Positions 16,051 through 24,886 of a stretch of 46,151 bases of DNA are shown here, piece after piece; within the stretch, counting starts at the first letter, position 1, and every line of letters starts with the position of its first letter. The DNA lies in contig NZ_JAGQTN010000121.1 of NCBI RefSeq assembly GCF_020438995.1, positions 1 to 46,151 of the forward strand, written 5' to 3'. The notes under the pieces were generated by a model. It did no database searches, had not been told where the DNA came from, and was given only the letters and a program-made list of their open reading frames with translations. A program made the position numbers and the translations under genes. Source of the stretch: Gordonia sp. (in: high G+C Gram-positive bacteria). GTDB taxonomy: Bacteria > Actinomycetota > Actinomycetes > Mycobacteriales > Mycobacteriaceae.

Positions 16051-16596
16051 TCAGCCTCGCAGCCAGGAATTGAATGCACCGCGGTCGAATGGGCCGGTCG
16101 GTGGTGTATGCCGCTCTGCTTCATGCAGGCGGCGCGAGTAGTCCCACAGCTCGTCTGCTGTCACGCACTCACGCCGATGAGATGCTCTGAGCAATTCCCA
16201 CGTTCCTACGACCTTCGGACTGCCAGGTGGCGCCACCCGACCGACGGACTGATCGTCGGTGACGAACAGCGCGCGAATGTTTCGGCATTCAATGATGGCC
16301 AGCGTCTCAGCCTCCCCCAGGTTCTGAGTTCGTGGCTGCCCCGGTGTTCGAAGCATGTCCCGATACCGCAGCACTGTCGCATGTTCACGCGGATTCTCCG
16401 GCGTGAGTGGCTCACCGAAGATATCGTGCGCTCGCCGCATATCCGCAAGATTCGGCTTGCGTGACCAATCGTCGCACTCCTCCGACACGGTCCGACACCA
16501 GCTTCCGTTGCGCCCGACCAGTCTCTCAAGTAGGTCCATCCGACCGATGACTGCGAAGTTGATGAGGGCAGTGTTATCCGGGAAGACGATCACCAT
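16051..16596 (-). CDS. PIN-like toxin paired with an XRE/ImmA-IrrE regulator
   Basis: The 181-residue protein begins MVIVFPDNTALINFAVIG, with the first PIN aspartate at position 7. Acidic residues follow at 39-40 (TVSEECDDW) and in the LGEAETLAII helix (95-97), and FVTDDQSVGRVA closes the site at 114-115. This order fits a PIN ribonuclease fold. The gene lies 9 bases after the XRE-ImmA gene on the same strand. The combination is known as a toxin-antitoxin arrangement, with the HTH-metallopeptidase protein as regulator. Both genes appear intact. Confidence 0.75.
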   Translation of the reverse strand: MVIVFPDNTALINFAVIGRMDLLERLVGRNGSWCRTVSEECDDWSRKPNLADMRRAHDIFGEPLTPENPREHATVLRYRDMLRTPGQPRTQNLGEAETLAIIECRNIRALFVTDDQSVGRVAPPGSPKVVGTWELLRASHRRECVTADELWDYSRRLHEAERHTPPTGPFDRGAFNSWLRG

Positions 16597-16605
16597 CCGC
16601 GCCGA

Positions 16606-17676
16606 TCAGATCCCGAGTGCGTCAAGCAGATCTGACGTCGACACCCCGGGGCGCGGCGTCGGCTCTTCCACCTCCAGTGAGTCGTCAGCTACGCCGAGCA
16701 TCCAAGCCAGGATACCCTTGCCGACCTCACCCCGTGCGATGCGGTCTAGGTGGGCGGTCTGTAGTGCGACCGGGAATCGCCGAACAGCCGCAGCGTCCAT
16801 CCGGATTGTGATCGGGTCGTCGGCTTCGCTCGGCACCCAATGATGGCGCAGTAAGCGTTGAGTTGTGTACCCGCTCCAATCACGAACAACCGGCGACTCG
16901 ATGCCCAGCGACTCAAGGCGATTGGCGAGCGCTTCGGTTGAGACCCCAAGATCCCATATCCACGCAGCCAGATCGGCCGGCGTGACACCTTGCCAGTCCA
17001 GGGAACGCATATCGGCGGCGGGCAGGAGAAGTTCGGCCGCGAATCCGTGGGCCGCTCGTTCGTCGGCATCGCGGGTTTCCGGGTTGGCGTGATGACCGAG
17101 CACCAGGTGGCCGAGTTCGTGTGCGATGCTCCAATTTTCACGGAACCAGCTCGCCGTGGCCGGGATCGCAATCACAGGCCGGCCGTCGACAATGAAGCTG
17201 TAGGCGGTGGACAGTTCACCGACTCGTACAACCTCGATACCCAGCCTCTCCTCGATTCGTTCGACGAATGGCCGCACAAACCCGGCACCGAGCTGCGTTC
17301 TCGCGGCTTCGACGTCGGACGGTGCGCTCCAGCCTTCGCGCGGTGCGAGTAACGCCTGGCGGTATGCGAGCGTGATGTCATCAAGGATCGGCCGATCGGC
17401 GCTATGACCAGGGATCGATCGGGTTCTCGTGCTCTGGTCGTAGTCGTGTCGGGCCACCAGCCGCGGCCGCCTCGGATCGGGCTCGCCCGAGATGAGGGTG
17501 TGCAGATCAGCGTCGAAGTGGTCCGCAATCCTCATCAGCTCCGCGGCACCGAAACCGCGCTGACCGTGAATTGCCCGCGACAACGCGTCGGGCGTCATCC
17601 CGACAGCAGCAGCCACACGCCCCTGCTCGCCCCGCGGAATCAGACGTGCTACACGGTCGCCAATCGAGTTGTCCAC
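16606..17676 (-). CDS. XRE-family HTH and ImmA/IrrE-type metallopeptidase, probable antitoxin/regulator
   Basis: The 356-residue protein joins an N-terminal XRE DNA-binding domain (about residues 16-63, GRVAAAVGMTPDALSRAIHG) to an ImmA/IrrE domain. The zinc motif HELGH is at 186-190, and a downstream Glu in FAAELLLP could be the third ligand. Proteins of this type repress their operon and can cleave a partner repressor under stress. I chose the GTG at 17676: a TACGAT -10 box ends 7 bases upstream. The longer frame from 17712 would start inside the palindromic operator. It is the first gene of a two-gene operon with the PIN toxin downstream. Confidence 0.85.
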   Translation of the reverse strand: MDNSIGDRVARLIPRGEQGRVAAAVGMTPDALSRAIHGQRGFGAAELMRIADHFDADLHTLISGEPDPRRPRLVARHDYDQSTRTRSIPGHSADRPILDDITLAYRQALLAPREGWSAPSDVEAARTQLGAGFVRPFVERIEERLGIEVVRVGELSTAYSFIVDGRPVIAIPATASWFRENWSIAHELGHLVLGHHANPETRDADERAAHGFAAELLLPAADMRSLDWQGVTPADLAAWIWDLGVSTEALANRLESLGIESPVVRDWSGYTTQRLLRHHWVPSEADDPITIRMDAAAVRRFPVALQTAHLDRIARGEVGKGILAWMLGVADDSLEVEEPTPRPGVSTSDLLDALGI

Positions 17677-17683
17677 CTGGTCG

Positions 17684-17712
17684 ATCGTACTGGTATTTTG
17701 GGAAAATCCCAA
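17684..17712 (-). promoter_or_regulatory. Promoter and palindromic operator of the XRE-ImmA/PIN operon
   Basis: On the minus strand the perfect palindrome-type site TTGGGATTTTCCCAA (17712-17698; TTGGGA and TCCCAA around TTT) lies where the -35 region should be. TACGAT (17689-17684) is the -10, and GTG follows 7 bases later. The XRE protein binding here would block its own promoter. Confidence 0.6.
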
Positions 17713-17760
17713 TACCGCGCACTACGGCGTCTACACCAACTCGGCGCCGGTGACAGCAAA

Positions 17761-18369
17761 CACCTCACTTGGCCGCACTACGTCATCGCCCTCTACCGAC
17801 GACTCGCCTGCCCGGTCCACCTGCTCGTGCTCTGCCCGACCACGACAGTCGCCCGCTGGGCGGCAACCCCCATCGACTTCGGAGCCGGAACACTCACCCC
17901 AACCGTCATCGGACCCGACACAATCCCAGCGATCGCCGAGCCGGATACCGCACGAGAATTGCCCGACCTGATGATGCTCTCGGCGATGGTCCACCACCAC
18001 AACCGGGCCGTCCTCAGGGCTCTGACCAGGATCTTTGCCGCCGACATCCCCGACCACGAACTGTACGATGTACTGAGCCGACTCATCCTGCCCAAATCCG
18101 CCCGAGAATATCTGGAGGAACTCATGACAACCATCAACTTCCCCTGGGCGGACGACACCGAATACGCCCAAGAACAGCGGGCCCGCGGCGAGGCCCGAGG
18201 GAAGGCCGAAGGGAAAGCCGAGGCGCTTTTGACGGTCCTGGAATCCCGCAGCTTGACGATCACCGACACCGACCGCGCGCGGATCCTCGGATGCGACGAC
18301 GGCCAACAGATCCAGAATTGGCTGACACGAGCAGCATCCGTACCGACCGTCGAGGATCTGCTCACCTGA
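17761..18369 (+). pseudogene. 5'-truncated Rpn-like/PD-(D/E)XK family hypothetical
   Basis: From about 17761 the frame reads HLTWPHYVIALYRRLACPVHLLVLCP, TPTVIGPDTIPAI, ARELPDLMMLSAMVHH and REYLEELMTTINF. A charged repeat (RGEARGKAEGKAEALLTVLESR) and a C-terminal DDGQQIQNWLTRAASVPTVEDLL end it. I recognise this as the C-terminal two thirds of a large actinobacterial family related to Rpn nucleases and putative transposases. In these, the preceding ~80 residues hold the PD-(D/E)XK core. That part is missing: upstream lies the operator and the antisense XRE gene. The longer in-frame start at 17404 runs antisense to XRE and is not credible. A remnant, though a shortened protein could still be made. 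Confidence 0.5.
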
Positions 18370-18580
18370 TAGCGCCAAACACCGTATACGGACGAGCCCC
18401 GACCACCACACCGCCATCATCGACAACAGCGGTCCCCAGCGGCGGCCATGAAGAACGCGCCGAGAGTGACGCTCGATTGCTCTTCAGACTGGTGGCCACT
18501 GCCGTCTGCGCGGAAATCTCAAGCGCCTCCTCCACAGCAGGAACCCCGAGGTCAAAGCATCGGCATCAGCCCATGCCGGA

Positions 18581-18586
18581 TAGTAT
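18581..18586 (+). promoter_or_regulatory. Probable -10 box (TAGTAT) for the hsdR transcript
   Basis: TAGTAT fits TANNNT and ends 8 bases before an ATG at 18595, which opens a short leader frame running into hsdR. It suggests that hsdR has its own promoter apart from hsdMS. Confidence 0.4.
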
Positions 18587-18594
18587 CGACGCCC

Positions 18595-18693
18595 ATGGAG
18601 GTGGTGGCAATGACCGGCGTTCCGGACGACAACATCGGCAACGATGATCGGCCAGCCGATGGAACGACTCACCGGGGACTTCTGCGGTCTTGA
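18595..18693 (+). CDS. Possible 32-residue leader peptide overlapping the hsdR start
   Basis: An ATG placed 8 bases after TAGTAT opens a frame (MEVVAMTGVPDDNIGN and on) of 32 residues. A second ATG at 18610 has a GGAGGTGG in front. The TGA stop overlaps the hsdR TTG start in a TTGA. This would couple hsdR translation to the leader and help a weak TTG start. I see no known domain. It could instead be the end of a lost upstream gene. Confidence 0.3.
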   Translation: MEVVAMTGVPDDNIGNDDRPADGTTHRGLLRS

Positions 18694-21600
18694 GTAACTT
18701 CGCGTTTGTCCGCCAGACATTGCCGTCGGTCCACGAAGACTGTGCGCGGGCCGAGTCGTATCTGCATTCCGATCCGCGGTCGGCGTGCTTCTACTCGCGG
18801 CGCGTCGTTGAGGAAGTCGTCGGGTATCTCTACGATGTGCTGTCGCTGCGCATTCCTTACCGGGACGATCTTGCTGCGCGGATCGGCGATTCGGCGTTCA
18901 AAGCGAAAGTACCGCAAGGTATTACGCAGAAGATGACGATGATCCGGAAGACGGCCAATACTGCGGTGCACGAGAACCGGCAGATTCGGCCCGAGGTGTC
19001 ACTGGCCGTCGTGCGGGAAGTGTTCCATGTTGTGGTGTGGGTGTCGTATCACTATTCAGCACAGCCGGATTCGGTGCCGCTGCACGCGCAGTTCGACCCG
19101 AAACTGGCAGCGCGAGCCGCACCGTTGTCGCGCGAGCAGTTCGCCCAGATCGCGGCCAAGTTCAGGGCACAGGACGAGGCGCGTGCGAAGGCGCTGGCGG
19201 AGAAGGACGAACTGCTCGCGGCGCGTGACGCCGAGATCGCCGACCTTCAGGCGAAGATCGCCGCCGCACAGGCCGACGCGAAACCCGATGACCGCGACTA
19301 CACCGAATCCGACACGCGCGACCGGTTCATCGATCAGTTGTTACTCGAAGCGGGCTGGCCACTCGACCAGGACCGCGATCGTGAATACGAAGTCACCGGC
19401 ATGCCGAACGCGACCGGCAAAGGCTTCGTCGACTACGTGCTGTGGGGTGCCGACGGTCTGCCGCTGGCTGTGGTGGAGGCCAAACGCACCACGAAGTCGC
19501 CGGAGGTCGGGCAGAAGCAGGCCGAACTGTACGCCGATTGCCTCGAAAAACGTTTCGGCCGAAGGCCTGTCATCTTCTACACCAACGGCTACGAACATCG
19601 CATCTGGGATGACGCAGGCGGCTACCCGCCCCGCGAGATCGACGGCTTCTACACGGCCGCCGAACTCGAACTACTGATCCAGCGCCGCCACACCAGGATT
19701 CCGCTGGCCACCACCCCGGTCAATAGCGGCATCGCCGGACGCCCCTATCAGGTCCGCGCCATCAAGGCGGTCGGCGACGCCTTTGACAGCAAACAACGCG
19801 AGGCGCTGCTAGTGATGGCCACCGGCGCCGGCAAGACCCGCACCGTCATCGCGCTCGTCGACCTGCTGCAGAAGGCCAACTGGGTCAAACGGGTGCTGTT
19901 TCTCGCCGACCGTACCGCCCTGGTAAACCAGGCCGCCAATGCGTTCAAAGAGCATCTGCCCGGCTCCACCACCGTCAATCTCGTCACCGAGAAGGTCACC
20001 GACGGCCGCATGTACGTATCCACCTATCCCACGATGATGAACCTCATCGACGATACGGTAGACGACCAGAAGCGTTTCGGGCCAGGATATTTCGATCTCA
20101 TCGTCATCGACGAGGCACACCGGTCCGTCTACGCGAAGTACGGCGCGATCTTCGAGTACTTCGATTCGCTGCTGGTGGGCCTGACCGCCACTCCCAAAGA
20201 CGAGGTGGACCACAACACCTACCGGCTGTTCCATCTCGAAGACGGCGTCCCCACCGACGCGTACAGCCTCGACGAGGCCGTCGACGCCGGATACCTGGTG
20301 CCGCCCAAGGGCATCAGTGTGGGTACCCAGTTTCTGCGGTCGGGCATCAAGTACGACGACCTCACCGACGACGAGAAGGACCAGTGGGATGCCCTCGACT
20401 GGGGCGACGACGGACCGCCCGCCGAAGTGGGCGCCGAAGAACTCAACCGGTTCCTGTTCAACGAGGACACCGTCGACAAGGTGCTGTCGACGCTCATGAC
20501 GCAGGGCTACCGGGTCGCCGGTGGAGACAGACTCGGTAAGACGATCATCTTCGCGAAGAGCCAGAAGCACGCCGAATTCATCGAAAAGCGGTTCAACCAG
20601 GCCTATCCCGAACACGCCGGGCGGTTCGCGCGCGTCATCACCCACGGCACGCCGTACGCGCAGTCGCTCATCGACGACTTCTCCATCAAGGACAAAGCAC
20701 CGCATATCGCGATCAGCGTCGACATGCTCGACACCGGCATCGACGTGCCCGAAGTGGTGAACCTGGTGTTCTTCAAACAGGTGCGGTCCAAGTCGAAGTT
20801 CTGGCAGATGATCGGCCGTGGTACCCGCCTGTGCCCCGATCTGTTCGAGCCCGGCAAGGACAAACAGGACTTCTTCGTATTCGACTTCTGCGGCAACCTC
20901 GAGTATTTCAGCCAGAATCTGCCCGGATCAGAAGGAAATATCCAGAAGTCGTTGTCGCAGCGACTGTTCGAGGCCCGCCTGAGTCTGGTGACCGCACTCG
21001 GCGACAACGAATCCGAGCTGCGCACCGCCACCACCGCGACGCTGCACGAGATCGTCGCCGGCATGAACCTGGACAACTTCGTCGTCCGCAAACACCGGCA
21101 GACCGTCGAACGGTTTGCCCAGGCCGGCGTGTGGCAGACGCTTACCGCCGATGACGCCGAGGCCGCGCGCACGCTGGCTGGGCTGCCCTCGTCGGTACGG
21201 GACGAGGACGAGGAGGCCAAACGTTTCGATCTCATCGTGCTGCGCCGCCAACTCGCCCAACTGGAATCGGATACCCTTGCCGCCGAACGACTCCGGCAAA
21301 CGGTTCAGCAGGTGGCAGCCGACCTGCTCGCACTTGCGACGATCCCGTCGGTGGCCGAGCAGGCCGTGCTGCTGGAATCGGTGGCCGGCGACGAATGGTG
21401 GATCGATGTCACACTCCCGATGCTCGAAGAAGCCCGGAGAAAAATGCGGAGCCTGGTGCGGCTCATCGAGAAGACCAGCCGCAACCCGGTGTACACCGAC
21501 TTCGAGGACACCCTCGGCGAGAGTGTCGAAGTTCATCTGCCCGGCATCACCCCCGGCACCAACTTCGAGCGGTTCCGTTCCAAAGCGGAGGCCTACCTGC

Positions 21601-22025
21601 GCGAACACCTCGACAACATCGCGCTGCAACGGCTGCGCCGTAATCGGCAACTGACCACTGACGACCTCGGAGAGCTCGAACAGATGCTGCTGGCCTCCGG
21701 CGGAGGTGAGAACGACATCGTGTGGGCGCAGCAGCAGACCGGTGGGCTCGGCCTGTTCGTCCGCAGCCTCGTCGGCCTCGACCGCGCCGCCGCCACCGAG
21801 GCGTTCGAGCACTATCTCGGCGGCACATCGTTCACCGTCGAGCAGGTGCGGTTCGTGGGCCATATCGTCGACGAACTCACCCGCAACGGGGTCATGGAGC
21901 CGGGCCGGCTCTTCGAGTCGCCGTACACAGACCACGGCACCCCGTTCGAGGACGACGACCTGTTCGCGATCGCCGACACCCTGCGGCAGATCACCCGGAC
22001 TGCGATGCCCGAAGCGGTCGCATAG
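18690..22025 (+). CDS. hsdR: Type I restriction-modification system, restriction/translocase subunit HsdR
   Basis: The 1,111-residue protein has the full HsdR layout. A DUF4145-like N-terminal domain (about 1-115) is followed by a coiled coil (about 150-200). The PD-(D/E)XK nuclease has Asp248 in FVDYVL and Glu263/Lys265 in VVEAKR. A superfamily 2 helicase carries Walker A TGAGKT (378-383), DEAH (474-477), GLTATP and the GRGTRLCPDLF motif VI. The C-terminal helical region binds the methylase core. It cuts unmodified DNA after ATP-driven translocation. The TTG start overlaps a short leader frame. It is separated from its likely partners hsdM and hsdS by about 9.8 kb, yet all catalytic motifs are kept. 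Confidence 0.94.
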   Translation: MSNFAFVRQTLPSVHEDCARAESYLHSDPRSACFYSRRVVEEVVGYLYDVLSLRIPYRDDLAARIGDSAFKAKVPQGITQKMTMIRKTANTAVHENRQIRPEVSLAVVREVFHVVVWVSYHYSAQPDSVPLHAQFDPKLAARAAPLSREQFAQIAAKFRAQDEARAKALAEKDELLAARDAEIADLQAKIAAAQADAKPDDRDYTESDTRDRFIDQLLLEAGWPLDQDRDREYEVTGMPNATGKGFVDYVLWGADGLPLAVVEAKRTTKSPEVGQKQAELYADCLEKRFGRRPVIFYTNGYEHRIWDDAGGYPPREIDGFYTAAELELLIQRRHTRIPLATTPVNSGIAGRPYQVRAIKAVGDAFDSKQREALLVMATGAGKTRTVIALVDLLQKANWVKRVLFLADRTALVNQAANAFKEHLPGSTTVNLVTEKVTDGRMYVSTYPTMMNLIDDTVDDQKRFGPGYFDLIVIDEAHRSVYAKYGAIFEYFDSLLVGLTATPKDEVDHNTYRLFHLEDGVPTDAYSLDEAVDAGYLVPPKGISVGTQFLRSGIKYDDLTDDEKDQWDALDWGDDGPPAEVGAEELNRFLFNEDTVDKVLSTLMTQGYRVAGGDRLGKTIIFAKSQKHAEFIEKRFNQAYPEHAGRFARVITHGTPYAQSLIDDFSIKDKAPHIAISVDMLDTGIDVPEVVNLVFFKQVRSKSKFWQMIGRGTRLCPDLFEPGKDKQDFFVFDFCGNLEYFSQNLPGSEGNIQKSLSQRLFEARLSLVTALGDNESELRTATTATLHEIVAGMNLDNFVVRKHRQTVERFAQAGVWQTLTADDAEAARTLAGLPSSVRDEDEEAKRFDLIVLRRQLAQLESDTLAAERLRQTVQQVAADLLALATIPSVAEQAVLLESVAGDEWWIDVTLPMLEEARRKMRSLVRLIEKTSRNPVYTDFEDTLGESVEVHLPGITPGTNFERFRSKAEAYLREHLDNIALQRLRRNRQLTTDDLGELEQMLLASGGGENDIVWAQQQTGGLGLFVRSLVGLDRAAATEAFEHYLGGTSFTVEQVRFVGHIVDELTRNGVMEPGRLFESPYTDHGTPFEDDDLFAIADTLRQITRTAMPEAVA

Positions 22026-22096
22026 AACGGCAGTAACGCACGGCCTATGAGGGATACGGTGGATCCATCAGTTACCACCGATCATCAGGGGTTGAT

Positions 22097-23752
22097 ATGC
22101 CCGCCGATCACGTCTTCACCAATGCTTCTCTCTGGCAGCCGTCAACGGCAACATTCGCCGATACGGTAGCGGTCACGGGCCGGAGTATCACCGCGGTCGG
22201 TGTCGGCGTCGACACCGATCTCCTCGGACCGGGAACGCAGGTTCACGACCTGCGCGGTGCAAGCCTGCTGCCCGGGTTCATCGACGCGCACGTTCATCCG
22301 GTGGCCGGGGGTCTGGCCGCACTGCGGTGCGACCTGTCCGAACTCCCCCACGATCGCCGGGGATACCTGGACGCGGTCGCCGAGTATGCCCGCACCCACC
22401 CGGACGAGCCGGTGGTGAGCGGCAGCGGATGGTACGGGGACGCCTTCCCCGGTGGACTACCCACCAAGGACGATCTTGATTCGGTGGTCGCCGATCGGCC
22501 GGTGATTCTGTCCAGCCACGACGGCCACGGGGTGTGGGCCAACTCCGAGGCCCTGCGGCGCGCCGGGATCGATTCCCACACAACCGATCCCGAGGGCGGC
22601 CGGATCGAGCGCGACAGCGCGGGTGAACCGACCGGGGTGCTGTTCGAACGCGCCTTCGATGCCGTCAACGCCCTCATCCCCGCGTACGGACCCGGCAGGC
22701 TGCGCGACGCGCTGCTCCTGGCGCAGCAGCGGCTGCTGTCGGTGGGCATCACCGGCTGGCAGGACGCGGGGGTGGGCATCCCGGCCTTCGGTCTGACCGA
22801 CACGCTCGACACCTATCTCGCCGCCGACGCCGCCGGCGAGCTCGTGGCACATGTGTGTGGCGCACTCTGGTGGACCGCGGAGGAGGGTCCGGCACAGATC
22901 GACACCATCCTCGAACGGCGCGCAGCCGCTCGCGGTCCGCGCTTGCACATCGACACCGTGAAGGTGATGCAGGACGGGATCTGCGAGAACTGCACCGCCG
23001 CCATGCTGGAGCCGTACTGCAACACTCCCGAGGGCGTACACCCGCGGGGCCTGTCGTTCATCGACCCCGAGGAACTCGCCACGGTGTGTGCACTATTGGC
23101 GCGCAACGACTTCGACGTTCACATGCATGCGGTGGGTGATCGCGCGGTCCGCGAATGCCTCGACGGACTGGCCGCCGCGGTTGCTGCCCGCGGCGATACC
23201 ACCGCCAACCATCAGATCGCCCACCTGGACGTGGTCGACCCGCAGGATATCCCCCGATTCGCCGCGCTCGGTGTCACGGCCAACATTCAGGCCCTGTGGG
23301 CCCGGCGGGACATCGAGATCGTCGAACGCAAGCTGCCCCTGCTCGGCCCGGACCGCGACGCCCGGCACTTTCCGTTCGGTTCACTGGTCCGCGCCGGGGC
23401 CCGGATCGCGATGGGCAGTGATTGGCCGGTCACCGACCCCAATCCGCTGTGGGCCATCCACACCGCCGTCCACCGGACCGGATCGCGGGCCGATCCGCAC
23501 GCGATCGGCCCGGACGCCCGCACCGTTCCCCTGCTTGCCGACGAGGCCATCTCGTTGCGCACCGCGCTGGACGCCTACACCGCCGGCGCTGCCCGCGTCA
23601 CCCACTGCGCAGACCGCACCGGCACCATCGAAGTGGGCAAGGACGCCGACCTGATCGTGCTCGACGCCGACATCACCACCGCCGACGACATCGGCGAACT
23701 GTCCGTGCAGACGACCATGGCAGGCGGTGAGATCGTTTTCGCCCGTCAGTGA
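22097..23752 (+). CDS. YtcJ-like metal-dependent amidohydrolase
   Basis: The 551-residue protein is an amidohydrolase_3 family TIM-barrel enzyme. It shows the HxH metal motif in GFIDAHVHPVAGG (near residue 60), conserved later His residues (VHMHAVGDRAV near 340; ANHQIAHLDVV), and MGSDWPVTDPNPLWAIHTAV. The C-terminal strand domain ends with a GKDADLIVLD motif. The family hydrolyses amide or similar C-N bonds; the substrate of YtcJ proteins is mostly unknown. It opens the catabolic cluster and its TGA overlaps the end region of the convergent LysR gene. The ATG at 22097 follows a GGGG stretch that can serve as a ribosome-binding site. Confidence 0.88.
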   Translation: MPADHVFTNASLWQPSTATFADTVAVTGRSITAVGVGVDTDLLGPGTQVHDLRGASLLPGFIDAHVHPVAGGLAALRCDLSELPHDRRGYLDAVAEYARTHPDEPVVSGSGWYGDAFPGGLPTKDDLDSVVADRPVILSSHDGHGVWANSEALRRAGIDSHTTDPEGGRIERDSAGEPTGVLFERAFDAVNALIPAYGPGRLRDALLLAQQRLLSVGITGWQDAGVGIPAFGLTDTLDTYLAADAAGELVAHVCGALWWTAEEGPAQIDTILERRAAARGPRLHIDTVKVMQDGICENCTAAMLEPYCNTPEGVHPRGLSFIDPEELATVCALLARNDFDVHMHAVGDRAVRECLDGLAAAVAARGDTTANHQIAHLDVVDPQDIPRFAALGVTANIQALWARRDIEIVERKLPLLGPDRDARHFPFGSLVRAGARIAMGSDWPVTDPNPLWAIHTAVHRTGSRADPHAIGPDARTVPLLADEAISLRTALDAYTAGAARVTHCADRTGTIEVGKDADLIVLDADITTADDIGELSVQTTMAGGEIVFARQ

Positions 23753-24690
23753 GCGGTGTCGTCCGTACGTTCGGCGGCCGTGAAGTGACGTTTGCACAGT
23801 TCCTTGAACGCCGACGCACGATTGGTCAGGCGCACCCCCGTCAGATGGGCGATCACCAGCTCCAGCGCAGGCGCGCTGTCGGTCAGTTCGAGTGCGGCTA
23901 CGCGGCGCCCGTCGTAGGTCAGGTCGTGGGCCGGCCGCTGGTTGAGGATGGAAAAGCCGAAACCGTGGGCGACGAGTGAGCGCACCGTTTCATAACCGGT
24001 ACTGCGGAAACGTATCTGCGGGGTGAACCCGGCCCGCCTGGGCAGTGACAGAAAGTAGTCACGGCTGTGCGGCAGATCGAGCAGCACCATCGGGTCGGTG
24101 GCGAACTCACTGAGCGTGGCGTCACGGCGGCCGGCTCGCGCGATCGGGTGGTCGACGGAGACGATCACATACGGCCTGCTCATCGTCAGCGGTTGGTAGG
24201 TGATGCCGTCGTGGCGGTCGAAGCCGTACATCAGCGCCAGCTCGCATCGGCCGTCACGCAGCAGGCGCGTCAGGTTCTCGTGTTCGCTCTCGATGACGTC
24301 CACCCGCACCTGCGGAAAGCGCTGTTCGTACGCCGACAGCAGTGTCGGGAGCCCGAACGGTGCGATCGTCGAGAAGCAGCCGACCGTCAGATCCCCGATC
24401 AGGGAGTTGCCGAGCCGTGCGGCCGAGTCGGCCAGTTCCACAGAGTGCGCCAGGAAACTGCGCAGTTCCTGCCGGAAGTTGCGGCCGGCGGGGGTCAGTT
24501 CCAGTCCGCGCGCGTGCTGGCGAATGAGCAACTGCACGCCGAGTTCCTTTTCGAGCTGCGCGATCGCCGTCGACACCGCGGACTGCGAGACCATGAGGAC
24601 TTTCGAGGCTGCGGTCATGCTGCCGAGATCGGCGGCCGCGGCGAAGTACCGGAGCTGCACCAGAGTGAAGGAGGGCTCCTTGGCCGACAT
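23746..24690 (-). CDS. LysR-family transcriptional regulator
   Basis: The 314-residue protein has the LysR winged HTH at the N-terminus (LVQLRYFAAAADLGSMTAASKVLMVSQSAVSTAIAQLE, split over residues 11-47). A periplasmic-binding-protein-like effector domain follows. I chose the ATG at 24690 because AAGGAGG lies 9 bases upstream; the ATG at 24696 is too close to it. It is divergent from the flavin monooxygenase gene and faces a region with a LysR-type palindrome, so it likely controls that gene and itself. The shared motif before the permease gene suggests it controls the rest of the cluster too. Confidence 0.92.
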   Translation of the reverse strand: MSAKEPSFTLVQLRYFAAAADLGSMTAASKVLMVSQSAVSTAIAQLEKELGVQLLIRQHARGLELTPAGRNFRQELRSFLAHSVELADSAARLGNSLIGDLTVGCFSTIAPFGLPTLLSAYEQRFPQVRVDVIESEHENLTRLLRDGRCELALMYGFDRHDGITYQPLTMSRPYVIVSVDHPIARAGRRDATLSEFATDPMVLLDLPHSRDYFLSLPRRAGFTPQIRFRSTGYETVRSLVAHGFGFSILNQRPAHDLTYDGRRVAALELTDSAPALELVIAHLTGVRLTNRASAFKELCKRHFTAAERTDDTAH

Positions 24691-24781
24691 GGTCATCAAC
24701 CTCCTTGATCGGGTGCGCGAATACCATCGAACAACGTACCGACGAGTAACAAAGTCGGTAGCGACTTCACGCATTGGTTCA

Positions 24782-24792
24782 TCTGATTTATC
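24782..24792 (+). promoter_or_regulatory. Shared motif TCTGATTTATC, copy 1
   Basis: The same 11 bases occur at 27862-27872 in the other AT-rich gap of this cluster. Here it directly precedes the LysR-type palindrome. It may be a half-site or promoter element common to both transcripts. Confidence 0.4.
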
Positions 24793-24809
24793 AATCTAGA
24801 ATATAGATT
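24793..24809. promoter_or_regulatory. LysR-type binding site between lysR and monooxygenase genes
   Basis: AATCTAGAATATAGATT is an inverted repeat (AATCTA, 5-base spacer, TAGATT) with the T-N11-A core typical of LysR boxes. It lies in the divergent region at 24691-24886, which is much richer in A and T than the rest of the window. Confidence 0.6.
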
Positions 24810-24886
24810 CTATCTTCTTTACAGATGCTTTGCATGTCCGGATCATGGAAGACGGTCAAACACGAACAAGTGCGGTGGAGGTTGTG

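Noticed and set aside
17404-17760. 5' extension of the Rpn-like frame to a start at 17404
   Set aside because: This part is antisense to the XRE-ImmA gene and crosses its operator. Only the part from about 17761 looks like the protein family.
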